Positions 35,301 to 43,097 of a stretch of 64,000 bases of DNA are shown piece by piece (within the stretch, counting starts at the first letter, position 1; every line of letters begins with the position of its first letter). This DNA is from Halobacillus yeomjeoni (GTDB taxonomy: Bacteria; Bacillota; Bacilli; Bacillales; Halobacillaceae), in the NCBI RefSeq assembly GCF_020171525.1, contig NZ_JAIVAI010000006.1, positions 1 to 64,000 on the forward strand, in the 5' to 3' direction. Under the pieces are notes generated by a model. It saw only the letters and a list, made by a program, of their open reading frames with translations, was not told the DNA's origin and searched no databases. Made by a program: the position numbers and the translations under genes.

Positions 35301-35539
35301 CGGAAACCATTCGTTGACACTCGTTCATAAGCTTGGTTCGCTGGATAAAATTCTGTAATCGCGTTGTTTTTATCCTGGACGCCGAAACTCACCATGCCCT
35401 GCCCGCGGTTCACATAAAAGGCCCACATCGGTACCCCGTACAAACCGGCTAAACCAGGCAGAAAGCTTGAGAACGTCTTCGCCTGATCAAAGTCTTCAAT
35501 CACAAAATATTTATCATCATTAAACGTATAATTCACCAT
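32375..35539 (-). CDS. Large glycoside phosphorylase, GH161/GH94-like (beta-glucan oligosaccharide phosphorylase)
   Basis: 1054 residues, longer than GH94 cellobiose phosphorylases (about 800) and in the range of GH161 1,3-beta-oligoglucan phosphorylases and 1,2-beta-oligoglucan phosphorylases. The N-terminal beta domain includes FSSFLPGLAGLYGVP and YVNRGQGMVSFGV. The (alpha/alpha)6 barrel has YWVDHWTYNLDLVKNYL, the probable catalytic Asp region, and NKPGWNDSMNGLPGIFGSG. It would cleave glucan oligosaccharides with phosphate to give glucose-1-phosphate in the cytoplasm. Family placement rests on memory of related sequences and is not certain. A LacI-type operator lies in its promoter (35645-35657). 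Confidence 0.75.
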   Translation of the reverse strand: MVNYTFNDDKYFVIEDFDQAKTFSSFLPGLAGLYGVPMWAFYVNRGQGMVSFGVQDKNNAITEFYPANQAYERVSTNGFRTFIKIKRNDDSVVFEPFSDGSKKKVKRTMFIKENELIVKERNEKYGIETTVTYFTLPHENYASLMRKVDVENISDKELSIEVVDGLPAILPFGIEDAAYKAVGNTLKSWMDVFNLENDIPYYRVRSSTGDTAEVEEVTKGHFYASYAEDGSLLKPIVDASILFGENTSLRFPDRFETDSVSELLEKEQITANKVPCGFSAYSVQLSPQASTVLRTMVGHVNDLEILQEKKEDLASAAFFDEKYKEAERLVEDLTSDIGTQTGSDMFDGYTKQSYLDNVLRGGYPVLLENEKEPFLYYVYSRKHGDLERDYNFFSVAPEFFSQGNGNFRDVNQNRRNDIFFKPEVGDYNIKLFMSLIQADGYNPLVVKGAYFELIEKEDLGWLENLFTDDDDFHYMKKRLQLSFTPGAIVQSIVDRNIALTVTPEEFLRTVLSHSEQEIDAEFGEGYWVDHWTYNLDLVKNYLKVFPDQKQNLLFNDRSYRYFTSPVFINPRSEKYVLADDKVRQYGAITELHESKAGNWLKTKDGELYKSTLFSKMFSLALLKFATLDPYGMGVEMEANKPGWNDSMNGLPGIFGSGMSETVELKRLLQFMMDSELEDTVLPVEVAALVQDVKTALQKNLSDYEYWDTVSTARESYRSAIKDGLDGKEEVLTAADVQELLQLFMGKVDAGIEKAKDLGGGLVPTYFYYETAQYEVKRDDEGQVVKNEKGYPLVHVQSFDVQVLPHFLEGPARALKGMDAEQAGELHQSVRKSDLYDKKLHMYKTSTPLDDMSFEVGRARAFTPGWLERESVFMHMEFKYLLSLLNAGLYEDFFDDLKTTLPPFMDPSVYGRSTLENSSFIASSVNPDENMHGRGFVARLSGTTAEFLSMWQVMMTGKEMFGVEEDELTLKLQPILPEWLFDDQNQVTFTFLGKIDVTYTNENRKPTFGDDGASVVQYVLHDDTGSTVIEGEKLQGEWAEKVRERAVTKIDVTLK

Positions 35540-35636
35540 GCAAAAGCACCTCTTTCTAAGTATGTATGGGTTTCATCTTTACACAGGAAAAGAAGGAGAA
35601 ATATTTTCTCCTTCCCCTTGATTCTTTTTTTCAAAG

Positions 35637-35657
35637 ATAATACTAAACCGGTTTCGA
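35637..35657 (-). promoter_or_regulatory. Promoter of the phosphorylase gene with LacI-type operator
   Basis: The minus-strand -10 TATTAT (35637-35642) lies next to the operator TCGAAACCGGTTT (35645-35657), which would occupy the -35/-10 spacer. The operator matches the two sites at 39491-39533, so the nearby LacI protein probably controls it. Confidence 0.75.
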
Positions 35658-35725
35658 AATTGCTTATAGTTATCGCACTTTCAGCTTTTCTTAAGGTTGA
35701 TTTCGATATGTTTGTACGGATGTAA

Positions 35726-35845
35726 GGTGGCCGGGAAAGGATTCGCTTTCCTGCGGGGGAACCGGCAAGCTTCCTCGGGCTATAACCCCTGCGGGATCTC
35801 GCCTGCTCCCTACTCCCGCGGGAGTCTCACCCGTTCCCGGCGTCC
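35726..35845. repeat. GC-rich intergenic repeat, second copy
   Basis: Core blocks match 7693-7813 in reverse orientation. The outer arms (35726-35737 with 35834-35845) pair in 10 of 12 positions, with the GCCGGGAA/TTCCCGGC stem intact. Confidence 0.8.
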
Positions 35846-35965
35846 TTGTCGAATATGATGATCGAAATCACCAATAATCTTTTAAAACACCACATTGCAG
35901 AATTCTTTTAATCTCTAAAAAGGTCTATTTCTTATACTTCTATGTGTCCGTTTAAATTCCTTTAG

Positions 35966-36092
35966 GCAGGGTGGGAAGGGAAAACAGGGAGACTGCTGCG
36001 GGAAGAACAGGTTAGGCGAGACCCCGCAGTGAAACGAGGAGGCTCGACAGCTGCCCGCGGAAAGCGGACTGTTTTCCCTTCCCTCCCCCTGC
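35966..36092. repeat. GC-rich intergenic repeat, third copy (variant core)
   Basis: Arms 35973-35987 (GGGAAGGGAAAACAG) and 36069-36083 are perfectly complementary and extended by GCAGGG/CCCTGC with a mismatch between. The core has CCCCGCAGTGAAACGAGGAGGCTCG and GCCCGCGGAAAGCGGA, closer to the degenerate copy at 271 than to the copy 120 bp upstream. Confidence 0.8.
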
Positions 36093-36167
36093 ACACTTCG
36101 TTAAACGGGCTTTTATATCAGATGAGTTAACCTTTGCCTTAGCAGTAAGGATAACACATAAGAGATA

Positions 36168-37001
36168 TCACCCCTTAACAGACCCAGCAGAAATACTCGT
36201 AATAATATATTTAGAGAAGAATAGGAACGCGATCATAATCGGCACGACAGAAATCGCAATGCCTAGATACAATGAACCTAGATTCTGAGCCACTTGAGAA
36301 CCCTTCAGGAAGCCCATCAACACTGGCAACGTGTACTTCTCCGGAGAGAAAATCACGACCAAAGGCAGAATGTAGTTGTTCCATGAACCGATGAACGTAA
36401 AGATCGACATCGTCGCTACCGCCGGCATCATGATCGGAAGAGCGATGGTATGGAAGATTTTCAGTTCACCAGCTCCATCGATCCGCGCTGCTTCCAATAG
36501 AGAAGGATGCAGGGTCGATGATAGATACTGCTTCAAGAAAAAGACAACGAACGGACTAGCAATCGCAGGTACAATCAGTGGAATGAAAGTATCTAAGAAA
36601 CCAAGCGCTTTGTTCAGTTCATAGAAACCGATCAGCCCCAGCTGACCAGGAACCATCATCATCAAAAGCATGAAGATGAACAACTGATTTTTCCCTTTGA
36701 AGTTATACACCGCAAACCCGAAGGCAGTCAGTGCGGAAAAATACCCGCTCAAAATGGTCACCGTCACAGACACAATCAAACTGTTTTTAAAGCCTGCCCA
36801 AATGTTCACGTAACTCATCATATTCTTATAGTTTTCTACAAGCTCAGTACCAGGAATGAAAGTGAACCCCATAATGATGTCTTTCGTCTCCCGCGTGGCA
36901 TTGATGATCATCATGTAAAATGGAATAAAGCTGACAATCGCTAGTACCGTCAAGAGAATGTAGATCAATGTTTTATTAAGCAACTTTTTTTCCTTGTGCA
37001 T
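36168..37001 (-). CDS. Sugar ABC transporter permease, MalG-like
   Basis: 277 residues, six membrane segments, with the EAA loop LEAARIDGAGELKIFHTIALPIMMPA that contacts the ATPase. CUT1-family permeases of this type import oligosaccharides. The start ATG 37001 overlaps the other permease gene by 26 bp. No ATPase gene is in the cluster, so a shared MsmX-type ATPase encoded elsewhere is expected, as is usual in bacilli. Confidence 0.92.
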   Translation of the reverse strand: MHKEKKLLNKTLIYILLTVLAIVSFIPFYMMIINATRETKDIIMGFTFIPGTELVENYKNMMSYVNIWAGFKNSLIVSVTVTILSGYFSALTAFGFAVYNFKGKNQLFIFMLLMMMVPGQLGLIGFYELNKALGFLDTFIPLIVPAIASPFVVFFLKQYLSSTLHPSLLEAARIDGAGELKIFHTIALPIMMPAVATMSIFTFIGSWNNYILPLVVIFSPEKYTLPVLMGFLKGSQVAQNLGSLYLGIAISVVPIMIAFLFFSKYIITSISAGSVKG

Positions 37002-37947
37002 TCGTATTCCCTCTCTTCTTCGCAGCTTTGATTTTACGTTTTTCTTCTTTAGCTGCAGCTTTTTCTCCCTTAGCTTCCCGGTACATGGATTTGAAGGTGA
37101 TGGCAGAGAAGACCACCGTAATCAAGAACAACATGTAAGCAATCGTAGCTGCATAACCGTAGTTGTTGTATCGGAACGCTTGATTATAAAGATACAAAAC
37201 CATCGTGTTCAAGGCCCCATCCGGACTTCCAAGACCATCGGTCAAAAGCATCGGCAAATCGAACAACTGAAGTCCACCGATCAGAGAAGTGATCAAGACA
37301 TAAAGCATGATCGGCTTCAACAATGGAAGCGTGATATAGAAGAACGTTTGAATACGGTTGGCACCGTCAATCAAAGCGGCTTCGTAATACTCTTTCGAAA
37401 TCCCGGATACCCCGGCCATCAAAACGATGAAGGTATATCCGAACCACATCCACGTCAAAATCAGGGAAACGGAAGCTTGAGATGCGAACGGTGAATTCAG
37501 CCAGTTGATCGGCTCAGCAATCAATCCGATTTTCATCAAGAACTGGTTGATGGAACCGTACTGCCAATCCAGCATGATACTGAACAAAATCGCAACGGAA
37601 CTGATCGTAATCAAGTTCGGCAGGTAAAAGACCGCACGGAAGAATCCAAGGCCTTTGATACGGAAACGAAGATCAGAAAACAATGCAGCCAGGAACAGCG
37701 CAATTCCCAATTGAAGAGCGAAGTTCAGACCCCATATTTTCCATGTGTTCACGAACGCTTCCAGGAAATACGAGTCTGTAAGAATACGGGCATAGTTTGC
37801 TAAGCCGATAAACTCAGGCTTCCCATACCCTTCATAATGAGTAAACGTATAGTAAAAAGTTAAAAGAACAGGATAAATATTAAAAACAAGGAAAATGACA
37901 AAGAACGGAGCGATAAAATAATAGCCTTTATGATCTAACCTCTTCAC
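36976..37947 (-). CDS. Sugar ABC transporter permease, MalF-like
   Basis: 323 residues from GTG 37947, preferred because GAAGG lies 8 nt upstream; GTG 37956 is also in frame. Six membrane segments and the EAA loop YEAALIDGANRIQTFFYITLPLLKP. A Lys/Ala-rich basic tail of about 35 residues ends the protein. It pairs with the MalG-like permease downstream and the lipoprotein upstream to form a CUT1 importer, probably for beta-glucan oligosaccharides given the phosphorylase and GH30 nearby. Confidence 0.92.
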   Translation of the reverse strand: MKRLDHKGYYFIAPFFVIFLVFNIYPVLLTFYYTFTHYEGYGKPEFIGLANYARILTDSYFLEAFVNTWKIWGLNFALQLGIALFLAALFSDLRFRIKGLGFFRAVFYLPNLITISSVAILFSIMLDWQYGSINQFLMKIGLIAEPINWLNSPFASQASVSLILTWMWFGYTFIVLMAGVSGISKEYYEAALIDGANRIQTFFYITLPLLKPIMLYVLITSLIGGLQLFDLPMLLTDGLGSPDGALNTMVLYLYNQAFRYNNYGYAATIAYMLFLITVVFSAITFKSMYREAKGEKAAAKEEKRKIKAAKKRGNTNAQGKKVA

Positions 37948-38022
37948 TATGTACACCTTCTTTCTATTTGCTTGAAAGAAGACAAGTCCATCCCCCGTAC
38001 AGGAGATGGCAGGCTCCCTTCT

Positions 38023-38070
38023 CTCTTTCTATCAACCTTCCGTTCATCAACGAAGTGTTGATAGAAAGAG
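38023..38070 (-). terminator. Long intercistronic hairpin between binding protein and permease genes
   Basis: A perfect 14-bp stem (38023-38036 with 38057-38070) extends inward by CTTC/GAAG with one bulge, and a second short hairpin follows at 38072-38096. No long T-run is present. Such hairpins commonly protect the binding-protein mRNA and reduce permease expression. Confidence 0.6.
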
Positions 38071-38111
38071 GGGATAGGAATCCAGGATCCCTATCCTTAC
38101 TTTCCAATTTT

Positions 38112-39440
38112 TTATGGTGTTTTGATATTTGGATAAGCATTCTTAACGGCTTTGTAGAATTCTTGAACCGCTTCTTCTTTCGTCAGCTTACCTTCAACAT
38201 ACTCAGATACTTTAGAACCAAGAAGTGTATCAATCTGCTGATCGTACTCAGTTACGATACCAGGCTCGATCTTCTTCGCTTCTTCTAGGAAGAATGTGTA
38301 GTTGTTTTGTCCACCAAGGAATTCTTCGCTGAAATCATCCTTGATTTTGTTTGTTACAGGAAGGTAAGACAAAACGTCTCCAGTTTCTTTCGCCCAATCA
38401 GTCAAGAACTCTTCGTCATGTGTCATCATTTTCACAAACTCAAACGCAAGATCTTTGTTCTTAGAACCGCTGTACACACCTAACCAAGTTCCACCCCAGA
38501 AATAAGGTGCCGGACCAGTTGTAACTGCCCAGTCTCCAGCTGTTTCTTCAGCATTCGGTTTAAGTACACTGTGCAATCCCCATGTAGGAAGAGCGTAAGA
38601 GAAGACTTCTGTTTTGTCTCCTGAAGCTTTTTCATCCACTTCTTCCCATCCACCGTTATAAGCAACAGGGCCGTTCATGGAAGCGAACCAAGATGGAGAC
38701 CATTCTGGTGCGAAAGCAGTGTAGTCTTTTTCACGAAGCTCTTTCGCTTGATCGAAATAATCCAATTTAGCTTGTGTCATGATCAATTCATCATTTTCGT
38801 TCACCCATGGCTGTGGGTCTTCACTCTTAGAGAACCAACGAACAGATCCTTCATCCGGGAACAAGCGGTAGCCTTCTGCTTTCAACTTATCTCCCACTTC
38901 ATACATCTTTTCCCAAGAAGACATCATGCTTCCTACTTCAGCGGGATCATCTGTACCTAGAACTTCTTTCGCGATACTACGACGATAGAAGATACCGCCT
39001 GGAGTCGTCTGCCAAGATAGAGCTTTGACGTTTCCTTCATTATCTTTTCCTAAGTCAAAAACGTAAGGAACGTAATCGTCGCTCCACTCATCTACGTTGT
39101 AAGGGTCAGCAGATAGGTTTTCCCAGTAATCACGGTTGATCCACTGCTTCAAGAAAGCAATTTCACCCGTAAATACGTCCGGTGCACCAACGCCGCTTTC
39201 CAATACCGGCTTAAGCTTTGTAGGGTAGTCAGCAATCGGAATGATTGTCAGTTCCACTTTCACTCCATTTTTTTCTTCAAACGTTTTGATCGGCTCTTTC
39301 AATTCATCCGTAAACGACCAGACTTTCAATACATCGGAGTCTTTCCCTTTTTCAGTCGTGGAAGAAGCAGAATTTGAACATCCCGCGATCAATCCAGCAA
39401 GCAAAACCAGGGTAAGGACCATACCTAACATTTTCTTCAT
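38112..39440 (-). CDS. Extracellular sugar-binding lipoprotein of the ABC importer
   Basis: 442 residues. A lipoprotein signal peptide ends in LLAGLIAGC, with Cys about residue 21 for lipidation. It is followed by a Ser/Thr-rich linker and a CUT1 family 1 solute-binding fold (LKVWSFTDELKEPIKTFEEKNGVKV; PAPYFWGGTWLGVYSGSKNKDLA). First gene of the importer operon, with a promoter bracketed by two LacI-type operators. It would capture oligosaccharides outside the membrane. Confidence 0.93.
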   Translation of the reverse strand: MKKMLGMVLTLVLLAGLIAGCSNSASSTTEKGKDSDVLKVWSFTDELKEPIKTFEEKNGVKVELTIIPIADYPTKLKPVLESGVGAPDVFTGEIAFLKQWINRDYWENLSADPYNVDEWSDDYVPYVFDLGKDNEGNVKALSWQTTPGGIFYRRSIAKEVLGTDDPAEVGSMMSSWEKMYEVGDKLKAEGYRLFPDEGSVRWFSKSEDPQPWVNENDELIMTQAKLDYFDQAKELREKDYTAFAPEWSPSWFASMNGPVAYNGGWEEVDEKASGDKTEVFSYALPTWGLHSVLKPNAEETAGDWAVTTGPAPYFWGGTWLGVYSGSKNKDLAFEFVKMMTHDEEFLTDWAKETGDVLSYLPVTNKIKDDFSEEFLGGQNNYTFFLEEAKKIEPGIVTEYDQQIDTLLGSKVSEYVEGKLTKEEAVQEFYKAVKNAYPNIKTP

Positions 39441-39490
39441 ACAACTTACCTCCTATTTCATATAAAAAAATTAATAAAGACGCTGAACCT

Positions 39491-39533
39491 GAACCGGTTT
39501 CGATTTGGGTAACAGTATATGGAAACCGGTTTC
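39491..39533 (-). promoter_or_regulatory. Promoter of the importer operon with two LacI-type operators
   Basis: Two palindromes, around AACCGGTT (39492-39499) and GAAACCGGTTTC (39522-39533), have centres 32 bp apart, about three helical turns. The minus-strand -10 TATACT (39514-39519) lies between them, so the upstream operator fills the -35/-10 spacer and the other covers the transcript start. The same operator lies at 35645. Confidence 0.85.
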
Positions 39534-39551
39534 GAAAAACAGTAAAAAAAA

Positions 39552-40559
39552 TTAAATACTTCTACAAGAACTTCTAACCATCAATTCCACGGGGACAACG
39601 ACACTTTCTACATTTTTCATTCTTGTATTGATTTGATGGAGCAGCAGCTCTCCTGACTTTTTACCGATCAATTCGGTTTGCTGGCGGATCGTAGTTAAGG
39701 ACGGCTGAAACATTTCGGATAGTTCAATATCATCGAACCCGATCACCGAAAAATCTTCCGGTACTCCTAACCCAGCTTCACGGATGGCTACCATCGCTCC
39801 TATGGCCAGGTTATCTCCTGCTGCATAGATCGCTGAAGGCGGGTTTTTCAGTTTTAACAGTTTCTTCATCGCTACATAACCACTATCTCTGGAAAAGTAC
39901 TCTCCATTCACAATGTAATCCTCAGGTACGGGCAACTCGAGCTTCTTCATCACCTCAACGAATCCTTTCAACCTCTGAAGTCCTGCAAATGTCGAGGAAT
40001 GACCGGCAATATGAGCGATCTTCCGATGGCCCAATGAGTGCAGATACTGAACCGCATCAAAACTGCCGCGGACGTTATCGGAGTAGACTACGCAAGACTT
40101 GTCACTCTTCAGATCGATGACGACAGATGGCAGCCTGCTGTTGATCAGCTCCTGTACCTGTTCATCTTCATAAGTCGAACTGACGATCACGACACCATCC
40201 ACACCGCGGTATGTAAAATAATCCAGGTAACTCTTCTGCTTGTTGCTGATGTTTCTCGAGGCGAAAAGCAGGTCGTACCCTTCAATTTCTACATGCTGCC
40301 TGAAGCTTTCAATCACAGCGTTGAAAAATGGGTGTTTGACTCCGATACCGAGTGATTCAACGAAGACGACACCAATGATCCATGACTTTTTCGTCGTCAG
40401 AGACCGAGCATGGGAGTTTGGAAGATACCCCAGTTCCTCTACGGCATCGAGGATTTTTTTCTTAGTCTTCAAATTGACATCCGTATAATTGTTCAACACT
40501 TTGGAAACTGTTGAAGGCGAATATCCTGTCGCCTTTGCAATGTGGTAAATCGTTACCAT
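39552..40559 (-). CDS. LacI-family transcriptional repressor of the glucan-oligosaccharide genes
   Basis: 335 residues from ATG 40559 (GAGGTG 7 nt upstream; the longer frame to 40583 has no such site). The N-terminal HTH reads VTIYHIAKATGYSPSTVSKVLNNY, with the hinge helix ending in NSHARSL. The periplasmic-binding-like effector domain includes GVVIVSS, VVIDLKSD and VIGFDDIELSEMFQPSLTTIRQ. CCGG-centred operators at 39491-39533 and 35645 fit a LacI-type repressor with an oligosaccharide inducer. It is followed by the importer operon on the same strand, 111 bp away. Confidence 0.93.
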   Translation of the reverse strand: MVTIYHIAKATGYSPSTVSKVLNNYTDVNLKTKKKILDAVEELGYLPNSHARSLTTKKSWIIGVVFVESLGIGVKHPFFNAVIESFRQHVEIEGYDLLFASRNISNKQKSYLDYFTYRGVDGVVIVSSTYEDEQVQELINSRLPSVVIDLKSDKSCVVYSDNVRGSFDAVQYLHSLGHRKIAHIAGHSSTFAGLQRLKGFVEVMKKLELPVPEDYIVNGEYFSRDSGYVAMKKLLKLKNPPSAIYAAGDNLAIGAMVAIREAGLGVPEDFSVIGFDDIELSEMFQPSLTTIRQQTELIGKKSGELLLHQINTRMKNVESVVVPVELMVRSSCRSI

Positions 40560-41127
40560 CTTCGAACACCTCTTGTGTTTCAAAACACGAATCGCAAGAA
40601 GTGAAAACCCTTACAATCGTGATTAAAAAAATAGGGCTTTCTGTTTTTATTTCTCTTCAGAAAACTGTTGCAACCTTCCCCCTTACCCTCCTTATCCGTT
40701 TGATTAACCGCTTACATTGTTATTGTAATCGACTTCATCTTCTAAAAGTATGTACTGAATTTTACATTAGGTGACAGATTTTTAGGTTGGGGGATACTTT
40801 TGTAGAATTAAGGGTAGAAAAGTAGATTCAGGAGGGGGTGGGATTGGAAACGACTCGCTTTCCTGCGGGGGACCTGGCAAGCTTCCTCGGGCTACAGCCC
40901 TGTGGGATCTTGCCTAGACCCTTCTCCCGCGGGAGTCTCGCCGTTTCCAATCCCACCCTACGGAACATCTCTGAACAACCCATAAACTATCAATATGTAG
41001 CTTGGATAATTTCATTTGTACACCTAAATTAAAACTGTGATAAGCTGACTCTGGTCCAGGTGTCATTTTATATAACACTAACGTCGATTTAGTTTAAGAA
41101 AAAGGATAAGTAAAGGGAGGCTTTCGA
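40560..41127. other. Intergenic region upstream of the LacI gene
   Basis: This 568-bp gap holds one GC-rich repeat copy (40836-40958, listed separately) and the presumed promoters of the LacI gene and of the small membrane protein at 41128. No other gene or conserved site was recognised. Confidence 0.5.
40836..40958. repeat. GC-rich intergenic repeat, fourth intact copy
   Basis: Arms 40836-40852 (GGGTGGGATTGGAAACG) and 40942-40958 are perfect 17-bp complements. The core is the same as at 7693 and 35726: CTTTCCTGCGGGGGA, GGCAAGCTTCCTCGGGCT, CTCCCGCGGGAGTCTC. Confidence 0.85.
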
Positions 41128-41421
41128 TTGAGAACTGATGCGATAATTTTTGTTTCTTGTACTATTGCGTTTATTATAATTTCAATATTTCTGTCCAAAT
41201 ACCTTACGAATAAAGGGGCTGTAAAAAGTGCATTAATTATTCCCAGTCTCGTTATGGGGATAGGGTTCGGACTTGTGATAAGCATTATGGCAAAAGGAAC
41301 ACTATTGGAGTCTTTAGTAGTCATTGGAGTAATGATGTTAATATCATTAGGATACACTTTAGGGCTGGCAAGAAAGAGAAAAGCATACTTGTCACTATGG
41401 AAAAAAAGCAAAGGTAAATAG
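41128..41421 (+). CDS. Small membrane protein of unknown function
   Basis: 97 residues from TTG 41128, supported by AAGGGAGG 7-8 nt upstream. Three hydrophobic segments (about residues 4-24, 33-53 and 62-82) and a basic C-terminal tail (RKRKAYLSLWKKSKGK). I do not recognise a family. The opposite strand also has an open frame here, but it lacks a ribosome site. It is monocistronic and converges on the AraC-type regulator gene. Confidence 0.65.
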   Translation: MRTDAIIFVSCTIAFIIISIFLSKYLTNKGAVKSALIIPSLVMGIGFGLVISIMAKGTLLESLVVIGVMMLISLGYTLGLARKRKAYLSLWKKSKGK

Positions 41422-41522
41422 TTTCTTATCTTCAACAAACGAGTGAGATATAGCCAAAAGGATTTCCACATAATTAGAAGTCCTTATTTATGAGTAATAT
41501 CAACATTAAACTTTAACAGAGC

Positions 41523-41553
41523 AAAAAAAAACGCTTGTGCCAAAGACACAAGC
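41523..41553 (-). terminator. Intrinsic terminator after the response regulator gene
   Basis: Minus-strand stem GCTTGTG/CACAAGC with a 7-nt loop is followed by a run of eight or more T. It ends the SBP-kinase-regulator operon. Confidence 0.92.
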
Positions 41554-41573
41554 AGATCGAAGCAGAAACTCCT

Positions 41574-43097
41574 TTAGTTATAAGATTTTTCTCTATATTC
41601 CTTAGGAGAAACCCCCTCCAAATCCCGGAACACCCTCGAAAATTGTTTCGAATTACTGAACCCGACACGCTCACTGACCTCAAGGATTTTGTTATCAGAT
41701 TCCGCCAATAATTTCTTCGCTTTTTCTATTCGCACCTTCTTCAAATAGTCGACGAAGTTTTTTCCTGTGTATTCTTTAAAGGCATGGCTGAAATAAGAGT
41801 AGTTCAAAGAGATATGGTTGGATACTACAGCCATATTCAAATCTTTATGAGCATTTTCATGAATGAACTCGATCGCTTTGTCCATGACATTCTCTCTCGC
41901 ATACACACTCTGCATCTCTTTCATATATTCATGGAGACGCATTGTCAACTTCTCAACCGCATGAAAATATTCATGGACACTTTCGAAATTGGATAGATTT
42001 CCGACCTCCTCATAAAGCTTGAACACTTCGATGGACTCCTCTCCTATTTGGTGGAAGGCCTGATCGAAGAGTATCTTGTTGACCGCTTCACTTAACCGTT
42101 CCAGAGAGGAGAGTTTATACTCCTTGATTTTTTCTATATCAAATACCTGCGCAAGGGAGGCGCGGATTTCATTTTGACGATCGGTGCCTAACCGATTGAA
42201 GATTTTTTGGAGTGAAGGTTCGTCAACGATGGAGTTGTCCTCTTTTTTAGCTTTCACTTGTTCATATAGGAAGATGGTTTGATGAGGAAAAATAAACTGA
42301 TACGCTAACGCGTCATTCGCCTGTTCATAGGCTTCCACTAACTTTCCCATTGAAGTCTGACGCTCACTGATTCCAACCCCGAGATGGCCGGCTTTTTCGA
42401 GTCCATCTTCTTCAAAAACTCCATAGATCCCATCAAGACGCTCTGTAAATACCACAAGGTTTTCGTAACTGTCCACGAAGCATAAAGAATCATCGTCATA
42501 CTGTTGAACCTGCTTCACGATATTTTCAATAAGTTCATCCTTGATCAGCGTCCCAATGCTCCCCTTGAATTGGAAAATACCCGCATAGAACCCGGAAGAA
42601 TATTGATGCAGGTGGAACTTTTGCACCGCTTCCTCCACTTTCGCTTCATTCATCTGTGGATTCAGCAACATATAATTCAATTGATTCACAAGATACTCAT
42701 TCTTATCCTTCTGTAAGGATGACTTTGCATCCACCTTCTCTTCTGCTTTTTCAATCAACGAAAACAGTTCATTCCGGTCGACAGGCTTCAGTAAGTAATC
42801 CATGACTTGAAACCGGATGGCCTGTTTGGCATAGGAAAAATCATCATATCCACTCAGGATGATGACAAGAGGAGGCACTTCCATCCCCTGCACGTTCTCA
42901 ATGAGTTCCATCCCATCCATGCGAGGCATTTTGATATCGGTGATGATGAGATCGACAGGGTTCTTCCGACAAACTTCCAAAGCTTCCATACCATCAGCCG
43001 CGAGCATGATATTCATTTCTGTAAACTTTCTTTCAATCATCGCTTTTATTCCTGCCCGGATCATTCGTTCATCATCGACCACTACAATATTCATCAT
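41574..43097 (-). CDS. Response regulator with AraC-type DNA-binding domain (YesN-like)
   Basis: 507 residues. An N-terminal receiver has the acidic pair in VVDDERMIR, the phospho-acceptor Asp in LIITDIKMPRMDG, and the Lys in LLKPVD. A long helical middle follows, then a C-terminal pair of AraC HTHs (MAVVSNHISLNYSYFSHAFKEYTG and ISERVGF-like VSERVGFSNSKQFSRVFRD). It would respond to the YesM-like kinase; their genes overlap by 4 bp (ATGA). Partners of this type usually switch on carbohydrate uptake or degradation genes. Confidence 0.93.
   Translation of the reverse strand: MMNIVVVDDERMIRAGIKAMIERKFTEMNIMLAADGMEALEVCRKNPVDLIITDIKMPRMDGMELIENVQGMEVPPLVIILSGYDDFSYAKQAIRFQVMDYLLKPVDRNELFSLIEKAEEKVDAKSSLQKDKNEYLVNQLNYMLLNPQMNEAKVEEAVQKFHLHQYSSGFYAGIFQFKGSIGTLIKDELIENIVKQVQQYDDDSLCFVDSYENLVVFTERLDGIYGVFEEDGLEKAGHLGVGISERQTSMGKLVEAYEQANDALAYQFIFPHQTIFLYEQVKAKKEDNSIVDEPSLQKIFNRLGTDRQNEIRASLAQVFDIEKIKEYKLSSLERLSEAVNKILFDQAFHQIGEESIEVFKLYEEVGNLSNFESVHEYFHAVEKLTMRLHEYMKEMQSVYARENVMDKAIEFIHENAHKDLNMAVVSNHISLNYSYFSHAFKEYTGKNFVDYLKKVRIEKAKKLLAESDNKILEVSERVGFSNSKQFSRVFRDLEGVSPKEYREKSYN

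Noticed and set aside
41094-41471. Minus-strand open frame opposite the small membrane protein gene
   Set aside because: It has no ribosome site and is the shadow of the plus-strand gene, which starts behind AAGGGAGG.
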